A program made the position numbers and the translations under genes. The notes beneath the pieces were generated by a model. The model searched no databases. It saw only the letters and a program-made list of their open reading frames with translations, and was not told the origin of the DNA. This document shows positions 10,506 through 21,540 of a stretch of 64,000 nt of DNA, one piece after another. The number at the start of each line of letters is the position of its first letter. The stretch's first letter is position 1. The DNA is from Takifugu bimaculatus. Lineage: Eukaryota; Chordata; Actinopteri; Tetraodontiformes; Tetraodontidae. The stretch covers positions 24,753,861 to 24,817,860 of the forward strand of contig CP034975.1 of NCBI GenBank assembly GCA_004026145.2, read 5' to 3'.

Positions 10506-12236
10506 CAGTGGATGTATCAGCAAGTTTGTTCCTGTATGTGTCCTACATGTGTGCGTTTGAACCTCCAACCCCACAGGAGAGTGGAGCGAAGCTCTGTACC
10601 CTCTGCTCACCACGCTGACAGACTGCGCCTCTCTGATGAGTGACAAGGCCAAAAAGGCCATGGTGTTCCTGCTGATGCAGGACAGCGCCCCCACCATCGC
10701 CACCAGCCTCACCCTGCAGTACCGCCGGGACGTGGTCTTCTGTCAGACGGTTTGTTAAGATCTCCCTCTCTTTATCTGTAACAGCTCTTGTAAATGGTAT
10801 ACTGGAATTTGAAGGCTTACCATAAAGTGTGTGTGCGCCTCTTACAGCTGACGGCGCTGATCTGCGGGTTCATTATCAAGCTGAGGAACAGTCTCTGTGA
10901 CGCAGGATTCCTTCGGCAGCTACACACTATCGGGTTGCTGGTGCAATATGAGGGCCTGCTGAGCACTTATGGTAATGTGTGGGATATGAGTGATGCACCC
11001 ACAGGTGCATCATCCTCAGAAGCAGAGTGTGTGTGCTGACTTCTGTTGTCTTAAAGGTGAGGAGCTGGCAATGCTGGAGGATATGTGCGTCGGAGTGATG
11101 GACCTGAGAAATGTCACCTTCAAAGTTACACAAGCCACTTCGGGTTTCGCCCCAGACATGCTGCCTGTGATCACAGGGAATAGGAACGGCTTCAATGTCA
11201 GGATTCCGATGCCCGGGGTGATGTTTGACATGCTGCCCCGGGAGATCCAAAATGGGATGCTTCTCCGTGTGCAGCCTGTCCTTTTTAATGTTGGGATCAA
11301 CGAACAGCAGACACTGGCCGAGAAGTGAGTTAGAAAAGAACAGTTTATTGTATAACTGTTGTTTTAGGACCCCAGAGCCCCTCAACACTTGGAAACTCTT
11401 GTGTGTTTTGACTTTCAAATTGTCTGAATTAGTTATATATTCTGTTATATATATAATTTTCCAGGTTTGGAGACTCATCATTACAAGACGTGATCAACAT
11501 GGAGAGCATGACTCGCCTCCAGTCGTATTACGACCAGTTTAAAGAGGTCCTGCCTGAAGATTGTGAGTTCACTTCACACTTGTCAGACAGAAAACTTTGC
11601 TTCCTCAATTCATTGTTCTTCTTCTTTGCTCTCCTCAGCCCTTCCTCGCTCCCACAGCACCACCAGCCTACCAGAGCTGCTGAAACTGCTAGGTCAAAAT
11701 GTAAAAGCCAAAAAAAGCAAGAATGTGGAGATTCTGTGGCAAGCTGCCGAGGTGTGCTCATTTCTGCTACCCTTTATGCTACAGGTCTTAAAGGCTCTGT
11801 CTTACTCATCTGTTTTCTGCTTCCAACCTCTGAAGGCATGTCGACGACTAAACGGAGTGCGTTTTACTAGCTGCAAGAGCGCCAAAGACCGCACAGCCAT
11901 GTCGGTGACCCTGGAGCAGTGTCAGGTCCTGCAGCAAGAACACGCCCTCGCCCCACAGGTCTTCTACCAGGCCTTGGACTGTATGCGCAGGTCAGCTGAT
12001 AATCCTGAATGTTATAAACCTCACAGCTGCGATTACACCACCATTGAAAGCTCATCAAAGCAGTCCTAAATAAGGAGATAACCTGTGGCTTGTTTCTCCA
12101 CAGTGAGGGCTGCAGACGAGAGAACACCATGAAGAACGTGGGATGTCGCAAATACGCCTTTAACTCCCTTCAGCTTAAAGCCTTCCCCAAACAGTATCGC
12201 CCTCCAGAGGGGACCTACGGGAAGGTCGAGACCTAA
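5371..12236 (+). CDS. inpp4a: Inositol polyphosphate 4-phosphatase type I
   Basis: Removes the 4-phosphate of PtdIns(3,4)P2, damping PI3K signalling on endosomes and at synapses. There are 22 coding exons: 5371-5470, 5601-5645, 6892-7010, 7109-7225, 7304-7383, 7450-7567, 7919-8009, 8104-8251, 8412-8542, 8673-8777, 9042-9150, 9369-9555, 9702-9959, 10057-10204, 10388-10420, 10577-10749, 10848-10971, 11057-11324, 11465-11562, 11639-11751, 11836-11990, 12104-12236. They join in phase to 950 residues, against about 940-980 in human. An N-terminal C2 domain (about residues 30-165) is followed by a Ser-rich low-complexity stretch in exon 13 and the conserved C-terminal phosphatase domain. The catalytic CX5R motif CKSAKDR is at residues 868-874. 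The protein ends in GTYGKVET. The start ATG at 5371 gives an N-terminus like the family's. No frameshift or stop was seen. Confidence 0.97.
5541..5592 (+). repeat. (CT)n microsatellite
   Basis: An imperfect CT repeat of about 50 bp directly upstream of the acceptor of inpp4a coding exon 2 (exon at 5601). It forms an unusually long natural polypyrimidine tract for that acceptor. Confidence 0.9.
6285..6470 (+). repeat. SINE-like repeat, tRNA-derived type (tentative)
   Basis: An RNA polymerase III B-box-like sequence (GGTTCAAATCC, about 6288-6298) is followed by a stretch resembling the conserved tail of common fish tRNA-type SINEs (TATAAGAAGG...GGTTAAATGCAGAGGTCAA). It lies in an inpp4a intron. 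There is no intact tRNA fold, and the limits are approximate. Confidence 0.4.
10472..10503 (+). repeat. (CA)n microsatellite
   Basis: About 16 AC units in the intron between the 33-bp exon (10388-10420) and the exon at 10577 of inpp4a. Confidence 0.95.
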
Positions 12237-13860
12237 GGGAATTCTTCTCAGTGAAGGAAACAAACTGATGACACATCACAAACTGAAACAACAGCCTTTT
12301 GTTTTGAGCTCAGACCTCCCCCTCCACCCCCCCATCGATGATCGATGTCCAAGTGCCAGTACTCTAGTTGATTTTAAAGCAGCTTCCCCTCTGCTCCAGC
12401 AGGTTCCATTCCTTTTCCACATCAACTTCACAGTCACAATCAGCAAAGACCGGGATCCTCCAGCCAGAGGGCCCTGATTCCATTTCTACCACAGTTTGTT
12501 CACTCGTGACACAACTACAACAGAGTTAGAAGGATGAAATCTGCACAGCATTAGAAGGAAACTGTTGGACTTTCCTTTGGGATCATGTGTTATCGGGATC
12601 TGCGCTCACGTGTCGTTTGACAACACAGGCCTGTGCAACAACCTCCAACTTGTAGCCGAGGCTGTCAAATTGTTTTAAAAGTGAAACTCTCACAGGAAAA
12701 ACACCATGAAGAATTGTGTCAGTAGCCAAAGCCAACAAACTGTAGCTTGTAAGTGATATAGTGTCCAACCTCTAAACACACTAGGAATCACACTGTAGCC
12801 GCTCTGTTTTGTATTGTTATTGTTCTAACTTTGAAAATAGTTCCCAGCACTGTTTATTTGTGTTTGTACTGTGATACACACTGCCTACACATAAAAGACA
12901 TGAGCCTGATGGAGAAGAGAAAAAACAGAATAGGAAAAATGCCACTTGGATGGAGCAGGAAGTTGAGTCGAGTTGCATAATTTGGAGATACCAAAAAAAG
13001 ATCACTGCAAATAGCCAACATGACAAGTGCATTTCTGTTTAGATGAATAGATTGGTCAAAATAGACATCTTTTCAACTTCTCTTCAAACACTGGGCAAGA
13101 GAATGACACTGTCTAAATCATGGCACCAGCCTAATTTTATTTAAATGCTTTTTATTTGAGGTCTGTTTCTTCCCACTCTCTCTCTGTTCTTTCAGCTTCA
13201 GCCACAGAAACATTCCAGTTTATGTCTACCACAGCTGTTTAAGAAGAACATATCAGGCATGAATCTCTGATGTGTTTCTCACAATGGAGTCCTTTCAGTT
13301 TTAGTTTTGTTTTTCTACCATGGGGTACCATTGGTGGGAACTGGTTCACAAATCTAAATAGTTCTGAGGCTGTTGAGGCCATTGCTGCAGGTTGTATGCG
13401 AGTGACATAGTTGCTTGAAAGTATTTCTGACTTATTTTTAAGATTGTCTTTTGAATTTTAGAACACACAGTTGAGTTATGCAGACTAAATTGATTGGACG
13501 TGCATGGTTATTACGCAAAATCTGTATAGATTATAATATTACAGTTTAAAGCACTGCTTAAAACATGGTAACGTATTTCACATTCTTTCGCAGAACATCA
13601 TGTCATTTTAAAGGCTCCAGTGTACTTTATTGTACAAAACATAGACAGTGGATTTTATTTTGGAAATCTTATTTGCTTATTTCTGATAATATGGCTATAG
13701 TGGCCTGATGCTCTAATAGTTTTGTCCATTATTAGTGAGTATATCTTGAACCTGCTCTGATTGATTATGTATACAAACTGGTCGGAGGGGACTGTTTTGG
13801 ATATGCTCATGTTATGAAGTAAAAGTGGATCCTGAATAAATTATCAACGTTCAATGAGTG
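12237..13860 (+). terminator. inpp4a 3' UTR with poly-A signal
   Basis: About 1.6 kb without a coding exon follows the inpp4a stop. A canonical AATAAA lies at 13835-13840, followed by a GT-rich stretch (GAGTGTGTGCGTG), the usual layout of a poly-A site. I therefore read it as the 3' UTR. No repeat was recognised inside. Confidence 0.7.
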
Positions 13861-14389
13861 TGTGCGTGAATTGCAGGACATGGTTCCTGAAATTAGCAGG
13901 TTTACCTTATATAAACTATTTCGAAGTGATTTTTTTAACTGTCTGAAAATTAAAATGTATCTTATAATATAAGTACAACGAATAGTTTAAAAGACAAACG
14001 CGTTTAATCTTTAAATAATCCCTGTATGAAAATAAATACATCAGGAAGTGACATCATATGATAGATTGTCAAGTTCGAAAGAAGATTCACCTCAGCTTCA
14101 TTTTGTCTGTTTTTTGTTATAGTTAGGGGAAACATATTGCATATTCCTGTCACAAGAACAGACCCCATATTTGTGAGGAAAATAAAGTAAATCTTTGCTG
14201 AGGGAGGAAAAACATAATTGAATTTGTTTCGCTAAAGACGTCTTCATAAGTGCTAACAGAGTGAGAGCTGACTGTTCCCCCACCTTCACTGTACCCACGT
14301 CCGCTGTCCCAGTCTCTAATGTCTTCCGTGTGGAGACGTCCTGCCGACGGTGTTCATGTTGGTGGCTGCTCGGTGCGTTGTCTCTTGTC

Positions 14390-16989
14390 ATGTTTTCCGC
14401 AACTCTGCGAGAAGGTGAGACAAAGGTCGCCCGCACACTTCACTACTGTACAAAAAAATATATGGACACGTCAAATTATTCTTTTCGACAGCTAGCAAAT
14501 TAGCTTATTTCTCTTGCATCTTTCGTAAGCATCTTTGGCAGTGTTCATTGATAAATGCTCCGCCGGAAACCTCTAGCGTTGAACTTGAAACCCGTTTTTT
14601 AAAATACAATTTCAATTTAACAATATATTCTTTTAAAAATACAGTGATCCCTCGCTATATCGCGTTTCATCTTTCACGGCTTCGCTGCTTCACGGATTTT
14701 TTTGCGAGTCGTTCATTGCAGTTCTCAAATATAATCGAAGGTGGCATATCCGTTTATAAAATCTTCTTGCTCAGAAAAAGAAAGAGCGCCAACAACTACC
14801 CATAACAATGTTCTTCTCTCGGAGAAAGACTCCTGCGCCTTCAGTAGAAACAGACGCTCCAGCGGAGCGGAGTCAGGACGAAGAGGCACAGCTGGGACTG
14901 GGAAATACGCGAGTGACAATGTTTCCAACCTTGTATTACTAGATTAAAATTATTGTTTTAAACAAATTTTGGGCTTTAAAACAGGTTTTGATTTTTGGTT
15001 TCATTCTATAGTTCAGTATTGCATTGTAAAATAATAAAAAAAATGAAGCTGACTACTTCACGGATTTCACTTTTCGCGTGTTATTTTTGGAACGCAACTC
15101 CCGCGATAAACGAGGGATCACTGTATACAAAATACATGGAAAATAGTGTTTTATAGATTCAATAAAAAATGTTGTGTGTTTTTTTTAACACAAACATATT
15201 AAACGTAGAAAAAGAATAATTAACAATAGTCCTCTTTCACCCACTCCCCCAGGTAAATATTAACTTTTCTTTCTACTTTGCCCAGTGTCCACTTTTTTCC
15301 CCTTGATTTTTCTATACTCAAAGGTCATTCGACTATCGCTGGTTGACACCTGTGAGAGAAAGAGGAATGCTTGGCACAAATCGCACTAAATCTTATTCAG
15401 CTACAGGCAGGTGTTTTTGAAATGTGTTTACTTTTGTTTTAAATGATTATGCTTACCACAGAATGTTCTATTAAACGTGAAGTGTAGTTTTTGTTTCACT
15501 AGACTGCTGGTAATAAATGGACTTTACTTTCAGGGTTCATGATGAAGAAGCTGCTACTGGTGGATGTAGACTGTGGGGTGGATGATGCACAGGCCATCAT
15601 GTTAGCTCTAGCTGCACCCAATGTGGAGCTCCTGGGCATCACCTGTGTGCACGGAAACACTACTGTGGAAAATGTGTGTAAGAATACACTGCGAGTTCTG
15701 CAGGCCTGCAATAGACTGGAGGTAATGTATTTTTAAAATTTCTTTTAGAATCTTTCAAAACCAAGTTACAAAGTGTGTAAAAACAAAACAATGCAATCAA
15801 ACAAACAGGGACAACATTATGCAATCCACTATGAAATCAAAATGGTTCCGAGAAATGCCAGACGGTAAAAGTGGGTTTTACAAGCGATTTGAAAGAGGAC
15901 ACTAGAAACCCAGCCATATGTGGCTTATTTTGTCTTGTTCTGAGTTCTCTTCCTTCTTCTCACATGACAGATTCCAGTATTTAAGGGTGCTGCTAAACCC
16001 CTCCTGGGGAACGCCATTGATGCAGGACACTTCCATGGATATGATGGCCTGGGAGATGTTCCTGATGCAAATGCCCCTGGTCTGGATATGGTTCAGAAAG
16101 AGGGTGCTGTGTCAGCTATGATCAGAATTATCAATGAGAACCCAGGGAAGGTGAGAGACACATTAAGGTGCAGGTGTTAATGTCAAATGCTTCTGTTTAA
16201 CTTTGAAACTAAGTTTTGTTCCTAAGGTTTCTCTAGTTGCCACAGCACCACTCACGAACCTGGCTCTGGCTGTGAGGATGGATCCATCCTTACCGAGCAA
16301 ATTGAGAGGGCTGTATATCATGGGAGGCAACACTGAGTGTCAGTGAAATCAAGACTTGAGTGCCACTTTCCTGTCTACATTCTCCAATTCCTGTTTCTGT
16401 CTGATCAGCTCGAGGAAACACCACCGTATGTGGCGAGTTCAATTTCACGGCAGATCCAGAAGCTGCTTACATAGTACTAAAAGAATACCAGTGTCCCACC
16501 TACTTGGCGTGTTGGGAGTTTACCTGCCACAGCAAGCTGAGCTGGGTAAAGTTTCCCGTCACACAATAACATATATGGAGATCTGCACTGCAGTTTTGTG
16601 AGTATTTGCATAAATGAACTGTAATTTCCTTGTGCTGGCAGGAGTTCTGTGATGACTGGTTAGCACAGGACACCCACAAAGCTCGTTTCATGGCGCAGAT
16701 CTTCAAGTACAGCATGGCTGCATCAAAATCTGAGAGGGTTGAGAAAGAGTTTGTTGCAGGTTCTGGATTTGTTTCCTGCGACTCCTACGCTATGGCAGCT
16801 GCCATAGATGACTCGTTTATCATAGAAAGCGACCATTATCCTGTTACCGTTGAGCTGACAGGCACACACACTCGAGGCATGATGGTGGTAGATACTGCAG
16901 ACTTCCTGAAGATGGCTTGTAAGGTTTTTATAATTAAGAAGGTGGACTTGAATAAGTTTGAGCAGATGATGATGGCTTCTTTGAAATAA
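14390..16989 (+). CDS. Inosine-uridine-preferring nucleoside hydrolase-like protein
   Basis: Likely splits the N-glycosidic bond of ribonucleosides to base plus ribose, in purine/pyrimidine salvage in the cytosol. Exons are 14390-14414, 15534-15721, 15971-16150, 16227-16338, 16409-16545 and 16642-16989. The first ATG in frame (14390) gives 329 residues. An ATG at 15539 gives 319 and places the first beta strand right at the N-terminus, as usual in the family, so the start is uncertain. The family Ca2+/ribose motif DVDCGVDD is at residues 9-16 of the short form. Also conserved are CVHGNTTVENV, TAPLTNLALAV, YIMGGN and EFNFTADPEAA. Near the C-terminus (residues 249-257) the usual His-Asp pair reads Cys-Asp (SCDSYAMAA). 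The gene lies between inpp4a and coa5. Mammals have no such enzyme. An ATTAAA at 17270-17275 is a likely poly-A signal. Coding frames are intact. Confidence 0.9.
14642..15123. mobile_element. Tigger-like (Tc1/mariner superfamily) MITE
   Basis: A 482-bp element with terminal inverted repeats that start CAGTGATCCCTCG and end CGAGGGATCACTG. It is flanked by a TA target duplication (14640-14641 and 15124-15125). The repeats carry the 'CGC..ATA..CGCG' style of Tigger/pogo ends. It holds no transposase; the middle contains only an ATG-led frame of a few tens of codons (about 14807 on). It lies in the first intron of the nucleoside hydrolase gene. Confidence 0.85.
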
Positions 16990-17269
16990 TGGAAGAGTCA
17001 GAGGCCTCCATGTATATGTAATTTTTAGATGACTACAAATGTTTGTATTACTTTTATTGTATTCAGTTTAGTATTTAACAAGCTCTCTTTACACATCTGG
17101 TTTCTATATTGATTACATGTATTTATCCAGAAATTGCTCGATCCATTTGACAGTTGCAAGTTTTCTTTATAGAACTGGTTGATTATCCTTCTGTAAGTGC
17201 AGGTTTTTCTTCTTTCATACTATATACCTTAGTCCTTTGTGACCAGCATGTCTTCCCTGACCCTTGGAA

Positions 17270-17275
17270 ATTAAA
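17270..17275 (+). terminator. Poly-A signal of the nucleoside hydrolase gene
   Basis: ATTAAA about 280 bp after the stop codon, just before the Tc1-like element. It is the best candidate signal in the 3' flank. Confidence 0.5.
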
Positions 17276-17295
17276 CATATCTACAATATAAACTT

Positions 17296-17978
17296 TACAT
17301 TGCCAAAAGTATTCCTTCAGCTGCCTTCATACACAGATGAACTTGAGTAAAATTCCATTCTTAATTCATGGGGTTTCATATGTCTAACCACAACTCCATC
17401 CTCATCTCTTCTGGGAAGGCTTCTCACCAGGAGGAGGAATTTGATTTTTGATCATTGTTTGAAGAACCTGTATGATATTGGAAGTGAAAGCTTGGCTCAG
17501 TCTCAGCTGTAATTCATCCTGAAGGTGTTCTGTTGAGATCAGAATGCTGTGCTGGCCAGTCAAGTTCTTGCACACCAAACTCCCTCATCCACATCTTTAT
17601 GGACCATACTTTGTGCACTGGTGCCCAGTAATGTTGGAACAGGAAGAGCTTGGCCTCTGTTCACTCTCCGCCTTGGTATCTGCTAACCCTGCTAAATGAT
17701 TTTACCAGGCCTACCACTTTGTGACCAAATTGCTGTTGTTCCCAATCGCTTCCACTTTAAGATCCCACTAAAAGTTTCACGTGGGATATTGAGCAGCGAA
17801 GAAAGATCAAGAGTAGACCTTTTGCTCAAGTGACATCCTGTCACGGTACCATGCTGAAAATCACTGATGTCCTGAGAGTGACCCATTATTTCACAATTAG
17901 AAGTGGAAGTAGCCTGCAGAAGCATTCGCCAGGTGCCTGATTTAACGGGTGAGTGGATATTTTTGACAATATAATGTA
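17296..17978 (-). mobile_element. Internally deleted Tc1/mariner-like transposon
   Basis: The ends carry imperfect inverted repeats (TTGCCAAAAGTATTC at the left, ATTTTTGACAATATA at the right) beside TA dinucleotides, as in fish Tc1-type elements. On the minus strand, 17925-17692 encodes a broken transposase N-terminus with the helix-turn-helix stretch LLNIPRETFSGILKWKRLGT. The central catalytic part is missing: the sequence jumps from the early part of the left half to the DNA-binding part. This is a dead, non-autonomous copy. Confidence 0.8.
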
Positions 17979-18032
17979 TCTGCTACCACCCATCCAATCT
18001 TTATTTATTCCAACAGCAGTGATCAGCGTCCC

Positions 18033-18715
18033 TTAGTAACCTTTCCGTCCTCTGAATCTCGATCTTGTGTCCAGCTGTTTAAGAAGAAAAAACATTTTTT
18101 AAAAAATATATATATATATATATCGGCAATGGTTTAATTTCAGCAAAAATTAAAATTTCAGTTCAAGCACATCATTAGAACTTACCATTGACCTCTTACA
18201 CTCAAAGAAGGAGGTCTGCAAGGCTTTACAGTGGCCCTCCTTCAAACATTGACTGGGTAACTTCCCCTCCTGGTAAATATAGACACAAAATTCACTGGGA
18301 TTTTAACACCTGCAAACCTGTAGTGCAAAACAGCCTGAATCTGACTGCCTACACAACTCAACATTATAGGAGACCTAGTTCACGTGGCTAAAATCATACA
18401 ACAGATGTAGTTGAAACAATCGTTGGAACTTATTTTATTTGCGTCCCAATTGTTGATTACGAACTGAATGTGTGTGTGCAGAGCAAACTCTTATTGGAAT
18501 GAAGGTCATGTATGGCTAAGGCCCAGGGCAAGTCATTGTCTCAGAAGCGAGATTTTGAGTAACCTTAAGACACAAGGTGCAACAACTACACCACCATTAG
18601 TAGACGTCCGTACCTTTAACACACAGTCGTGCTGAAGGAGACAAGCTTTGAAATCCTCTTTGATTCCAGCGCAGGCTCTGTTATCTTCTTCTTTATCTTC
18701 GTAATATTTCGGCAT
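18033..18715 (-). CDS. coa5: Cytochrome c oxidase assembly factor 5
   Basis: A small mitochondrial intermembrane-space protein needed for early complex IV assembly. There are three exons: 18715-18614, 18269-18186, 18074-18033. They give 75 residues; human COA5 has 74. The N-terminus MPKYYEDK and the C-terminus FRGRKGY are family hallmarks. Twin CX9C motifs are present: Cys15/Cys25 and Cys48/Cys58, with further Cys at 31 and 42. These fold through the Mia40 route. All exon joins are phase 0. Overlapping AATAAA-type signals on the minus strand at 18000-18009 lie only about 24 bp after the stop, so the 3' UTR may be very short or run on through the Tc1 relic. Confidence 0.95.
18104..18123. repeat. 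(TA)n tract
   Basis: A short TA dinucleotide repeat in coa5 intron 2. Confidence 0.85.
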
Positions 18716-19265
18716 TGTTGAAGAATATTTTTACCCCTCATCAACCGTAGTAACTGCGAAGTAGGACTCTTTTTAAAACAAACAAACAAAACTAAACCTT
18801 CTAATCGCAGTGACTGTAATTGCAAAAGCATTCCGCCATATTTCGGACAAGGCATGACGGGAAACAGGAAGTGAACAACGCAAAGAAACGTCGATTGGCT
18901 GAGCTGGAGAGACGCAGACAGGGCAAGACACGCCCACTTTATTATATTTCTCACAACACGCCTCCAAATAACGTGTTTTTTCCTGGGACTCAAATTGGAA
19001 AGGATCTCTAAACGTTTAGGATGCTTTTTCGTTCAATTAATTCACGTTATAGACTATTAAAATGGGGGTGATTTGATTGAGTTTTTATATGCTTTTGGAC
19101 TTCATGGTTTTGCTCAACCAGTGCAGCCAATCGTTGTTACTGTAATGGACAAATGTCATGGACATGTTTTAGATCTGAATTAACTTGTATCGATCTAAAC
19201 TGGAATTTTACAGACCCATGTTTTGAGGTGTTCCAATGAACAAACGCTTATTATGCGATGACCCA
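18716..19265. other. coa5 5' flank and intergenic DNA
   Basis: This holds the upstream region of coa5 and the gap to the 3' end of mgat4a. No TATA box or coding exon was found. In human, UNC50 starts head-to-head with COA5; I found no UNC50-like exon here. Confidence 0.5.
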
Positions 19266-21540
19266 TGGTTTATTGGTTGGATAAAGGTAGAAATGAACAC
19301 AAATTTCTCTACTGAAGCCCAGGAATTTCCAACAGTGCAGAGTGAAGAAAACCCAGACTAATGGAACACTAGTCATGTTCACATGGATCCATCTCGTGTT
19401 AAAGCAGATGTAGATGGTATGATGGGGGATGAGCATACAAAAGACAGCAATGACTTTTTACCTTTATCATTTATTTCAAAACATCCATGTAAAATGATGC
19501 TAAAAACATCTGACAGGCATATGTATGATGAAGGCACATGAAATGAGAGGTGTATGTTAGGAGGTCTAAGGGAAATGTTTGCTGTCCACAAATACAGTAT
19601 AGGGATCACATGATGGTCTGTGCTGTTTTAATGGATTCATTCTCATTTGCATGTGAAGGTTGGATGAAACCAGAAGTCATTTCTGTATCTTTTCCCCATA
19701 TGAAACAGCTTGTAAATAAATTCTGTGGCACCTAACACAGAACACCTTTTATGAATCAATTAATAAACACGCATGTGAATGCATATTGTCACAAACCTCT
19801 CTGCTTTTGAATTCCAGCAAAAGGCACTTCATTTACCCCTTAAATATGCCACTGTGATGCAAAATGAAGTTCCGTTTCATAGCCTCTCATCACAAACATT
19901 GGTCAAACAAATATAAAACAAGTCAGATTTGATCAACTATTGTGAGGCAAAAGAAAATGTGAGTGAAAGAAAGAGTCATTGATTCTATAAATATCCTGTA
20001 TAATATTTACAATCAGTGAAAGCACTATACAACTCCAGTCACAAAAGGTGCGCTCCAAAATGATCAGTAGTAAGATTCTGTCCAATCACAGGACCAGATG
20101 GTTATTTGGATAAAATAAATTGTGACATGGGTTTAAAGACCGAGGTGGTTTTCTGATGGGAGCATGGAGAAGTGCAAAGGTGGAGGCTTATGGTGATTTA
20201 GAAAAGTTAAAAAATATAGTGCAAATTATGTTATTTCAGATGTTTGCATGAAAAACAATCTGTGTCAGCCACCCTCAAAATGTTCTATCAACCATTTAGC
20301 ATCCAACTGGCAAGCAAAATATAGGATGATTTGAAGAAAATAGAGGAAAAAGTGTTGCTGACAATGTCTAGGGATCTGGATATAAGGCACATTTTGACCA
20401 GCGACCATTTCAACAGAAGTTATTTGCAACACTACTCACCATTTAAGCAGTGGAAACTATATTCTCGGGAATAACATTTTGCTTCCAATATAACAAAACA
20501 AGTTCAGACTGAAGTGAAAAACCTGTGTTAGAATGAAAAGTAACTTTGCAAGTAAATACACCGATAAAAATAAATCATACATAACATATAATTAGAAAAA
20601 AAATACAGAACAGAGACTCTGAACTACTATAAACATCTCTTAATAGAATAAAAATATAGTTTAGCTCTTGTACAAATAAACATTTATTTCAAATAAATTA
20701 ATTCACCATCATAGATCGTCATAGCTTTAATATCAATTAATAACATATTCTGAGGGGAAAATGATGCCAAGCCCATGTCTGAATGGTTTATTTCACATGG
20801 ACACTGAGGTCAAACGGCAGGGGAAGGTGGGATGGTTATTGTTGCATTCCCTTGCATGATGATTTTGGGTGATTCCCATTGAATCTAGTCAACGGACAGT
20901 AAATTCCGTTAAGTGTTAATTCTGAATCCTGCGGTTATGCATCAGGACAAGGAGGATATCCAAGTAACAAGACTCTGAAAAAGGGATGCATTTTTTGTCT
21001 GTCTGTGGAGGCTGGTGTTGACCAAGAGCAGAGATCAAATGACAAATAGTGACGACGACATTCGTGATCATCATGGGCTGTTTCTCAGGTGTGATTGCCA
21101 GTGCAGAGCCTAGCTCTCCCGAAAGGTGGCAGCATTGAGTAGTAGAGGAGGATTTGGCAGCATGTAAACTGGCGGTCAGGTGACGTTGTCTTCTAATCTT
21201 TTTTCCTTAATTCATCGAATGTTCAAGGTCAAATTAGCTAAACTACAGTCACTTTGAGAGCCTGAAGAAGGAGCAGTTTCTCATGTGATGTTTCCGACAG
21301 TATTATCCACATTCTCAACAACAGATCTAGAACAAGGATGAAGGGGAAAAATGATCAATGAGAAGCAAAGTAAGAGTAAACAAAAGCGATGCAGGGGACA
21401 GAGAGGTGGGGTTGCACCAATGAGCTCAGGCGATCGGCTCAAGTGAATTCATTATTGGTTGCTAGGCATCATAGGCCTTGTGTTAGCAGCCGGGGAGACT
21501 TGTGACACAGGGCCTTGGTTTTGTGTCTGGCCCAAAGGTT
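19266..21540 (-). terminator. mgat4a 3' UTR with poly-A signals
   Basis: About 2.3 kb after the mgat4a stop without coding exons. Minus-strand AATAAA signals lie at 19269-19274 and again near 19475-19480. A long 3' UTR is usual for MGAT4A. No repeat was recognised. Confidence 0.55.

Noticed and set aside
10927..11481. 184-codon frame on the minus strand
   Set aside because: It lies opposite two inpp4a exons and the intron between them; no splice or protein support, so a shadow frame.
14261..14503. 80-codon frame (+) as N-terminus of the nucleoside hydrolase
   Set aside because: It begins at GTG, not ATG; the first real ATG in frame is at 14390 and the frame beyond 14414 is intron.
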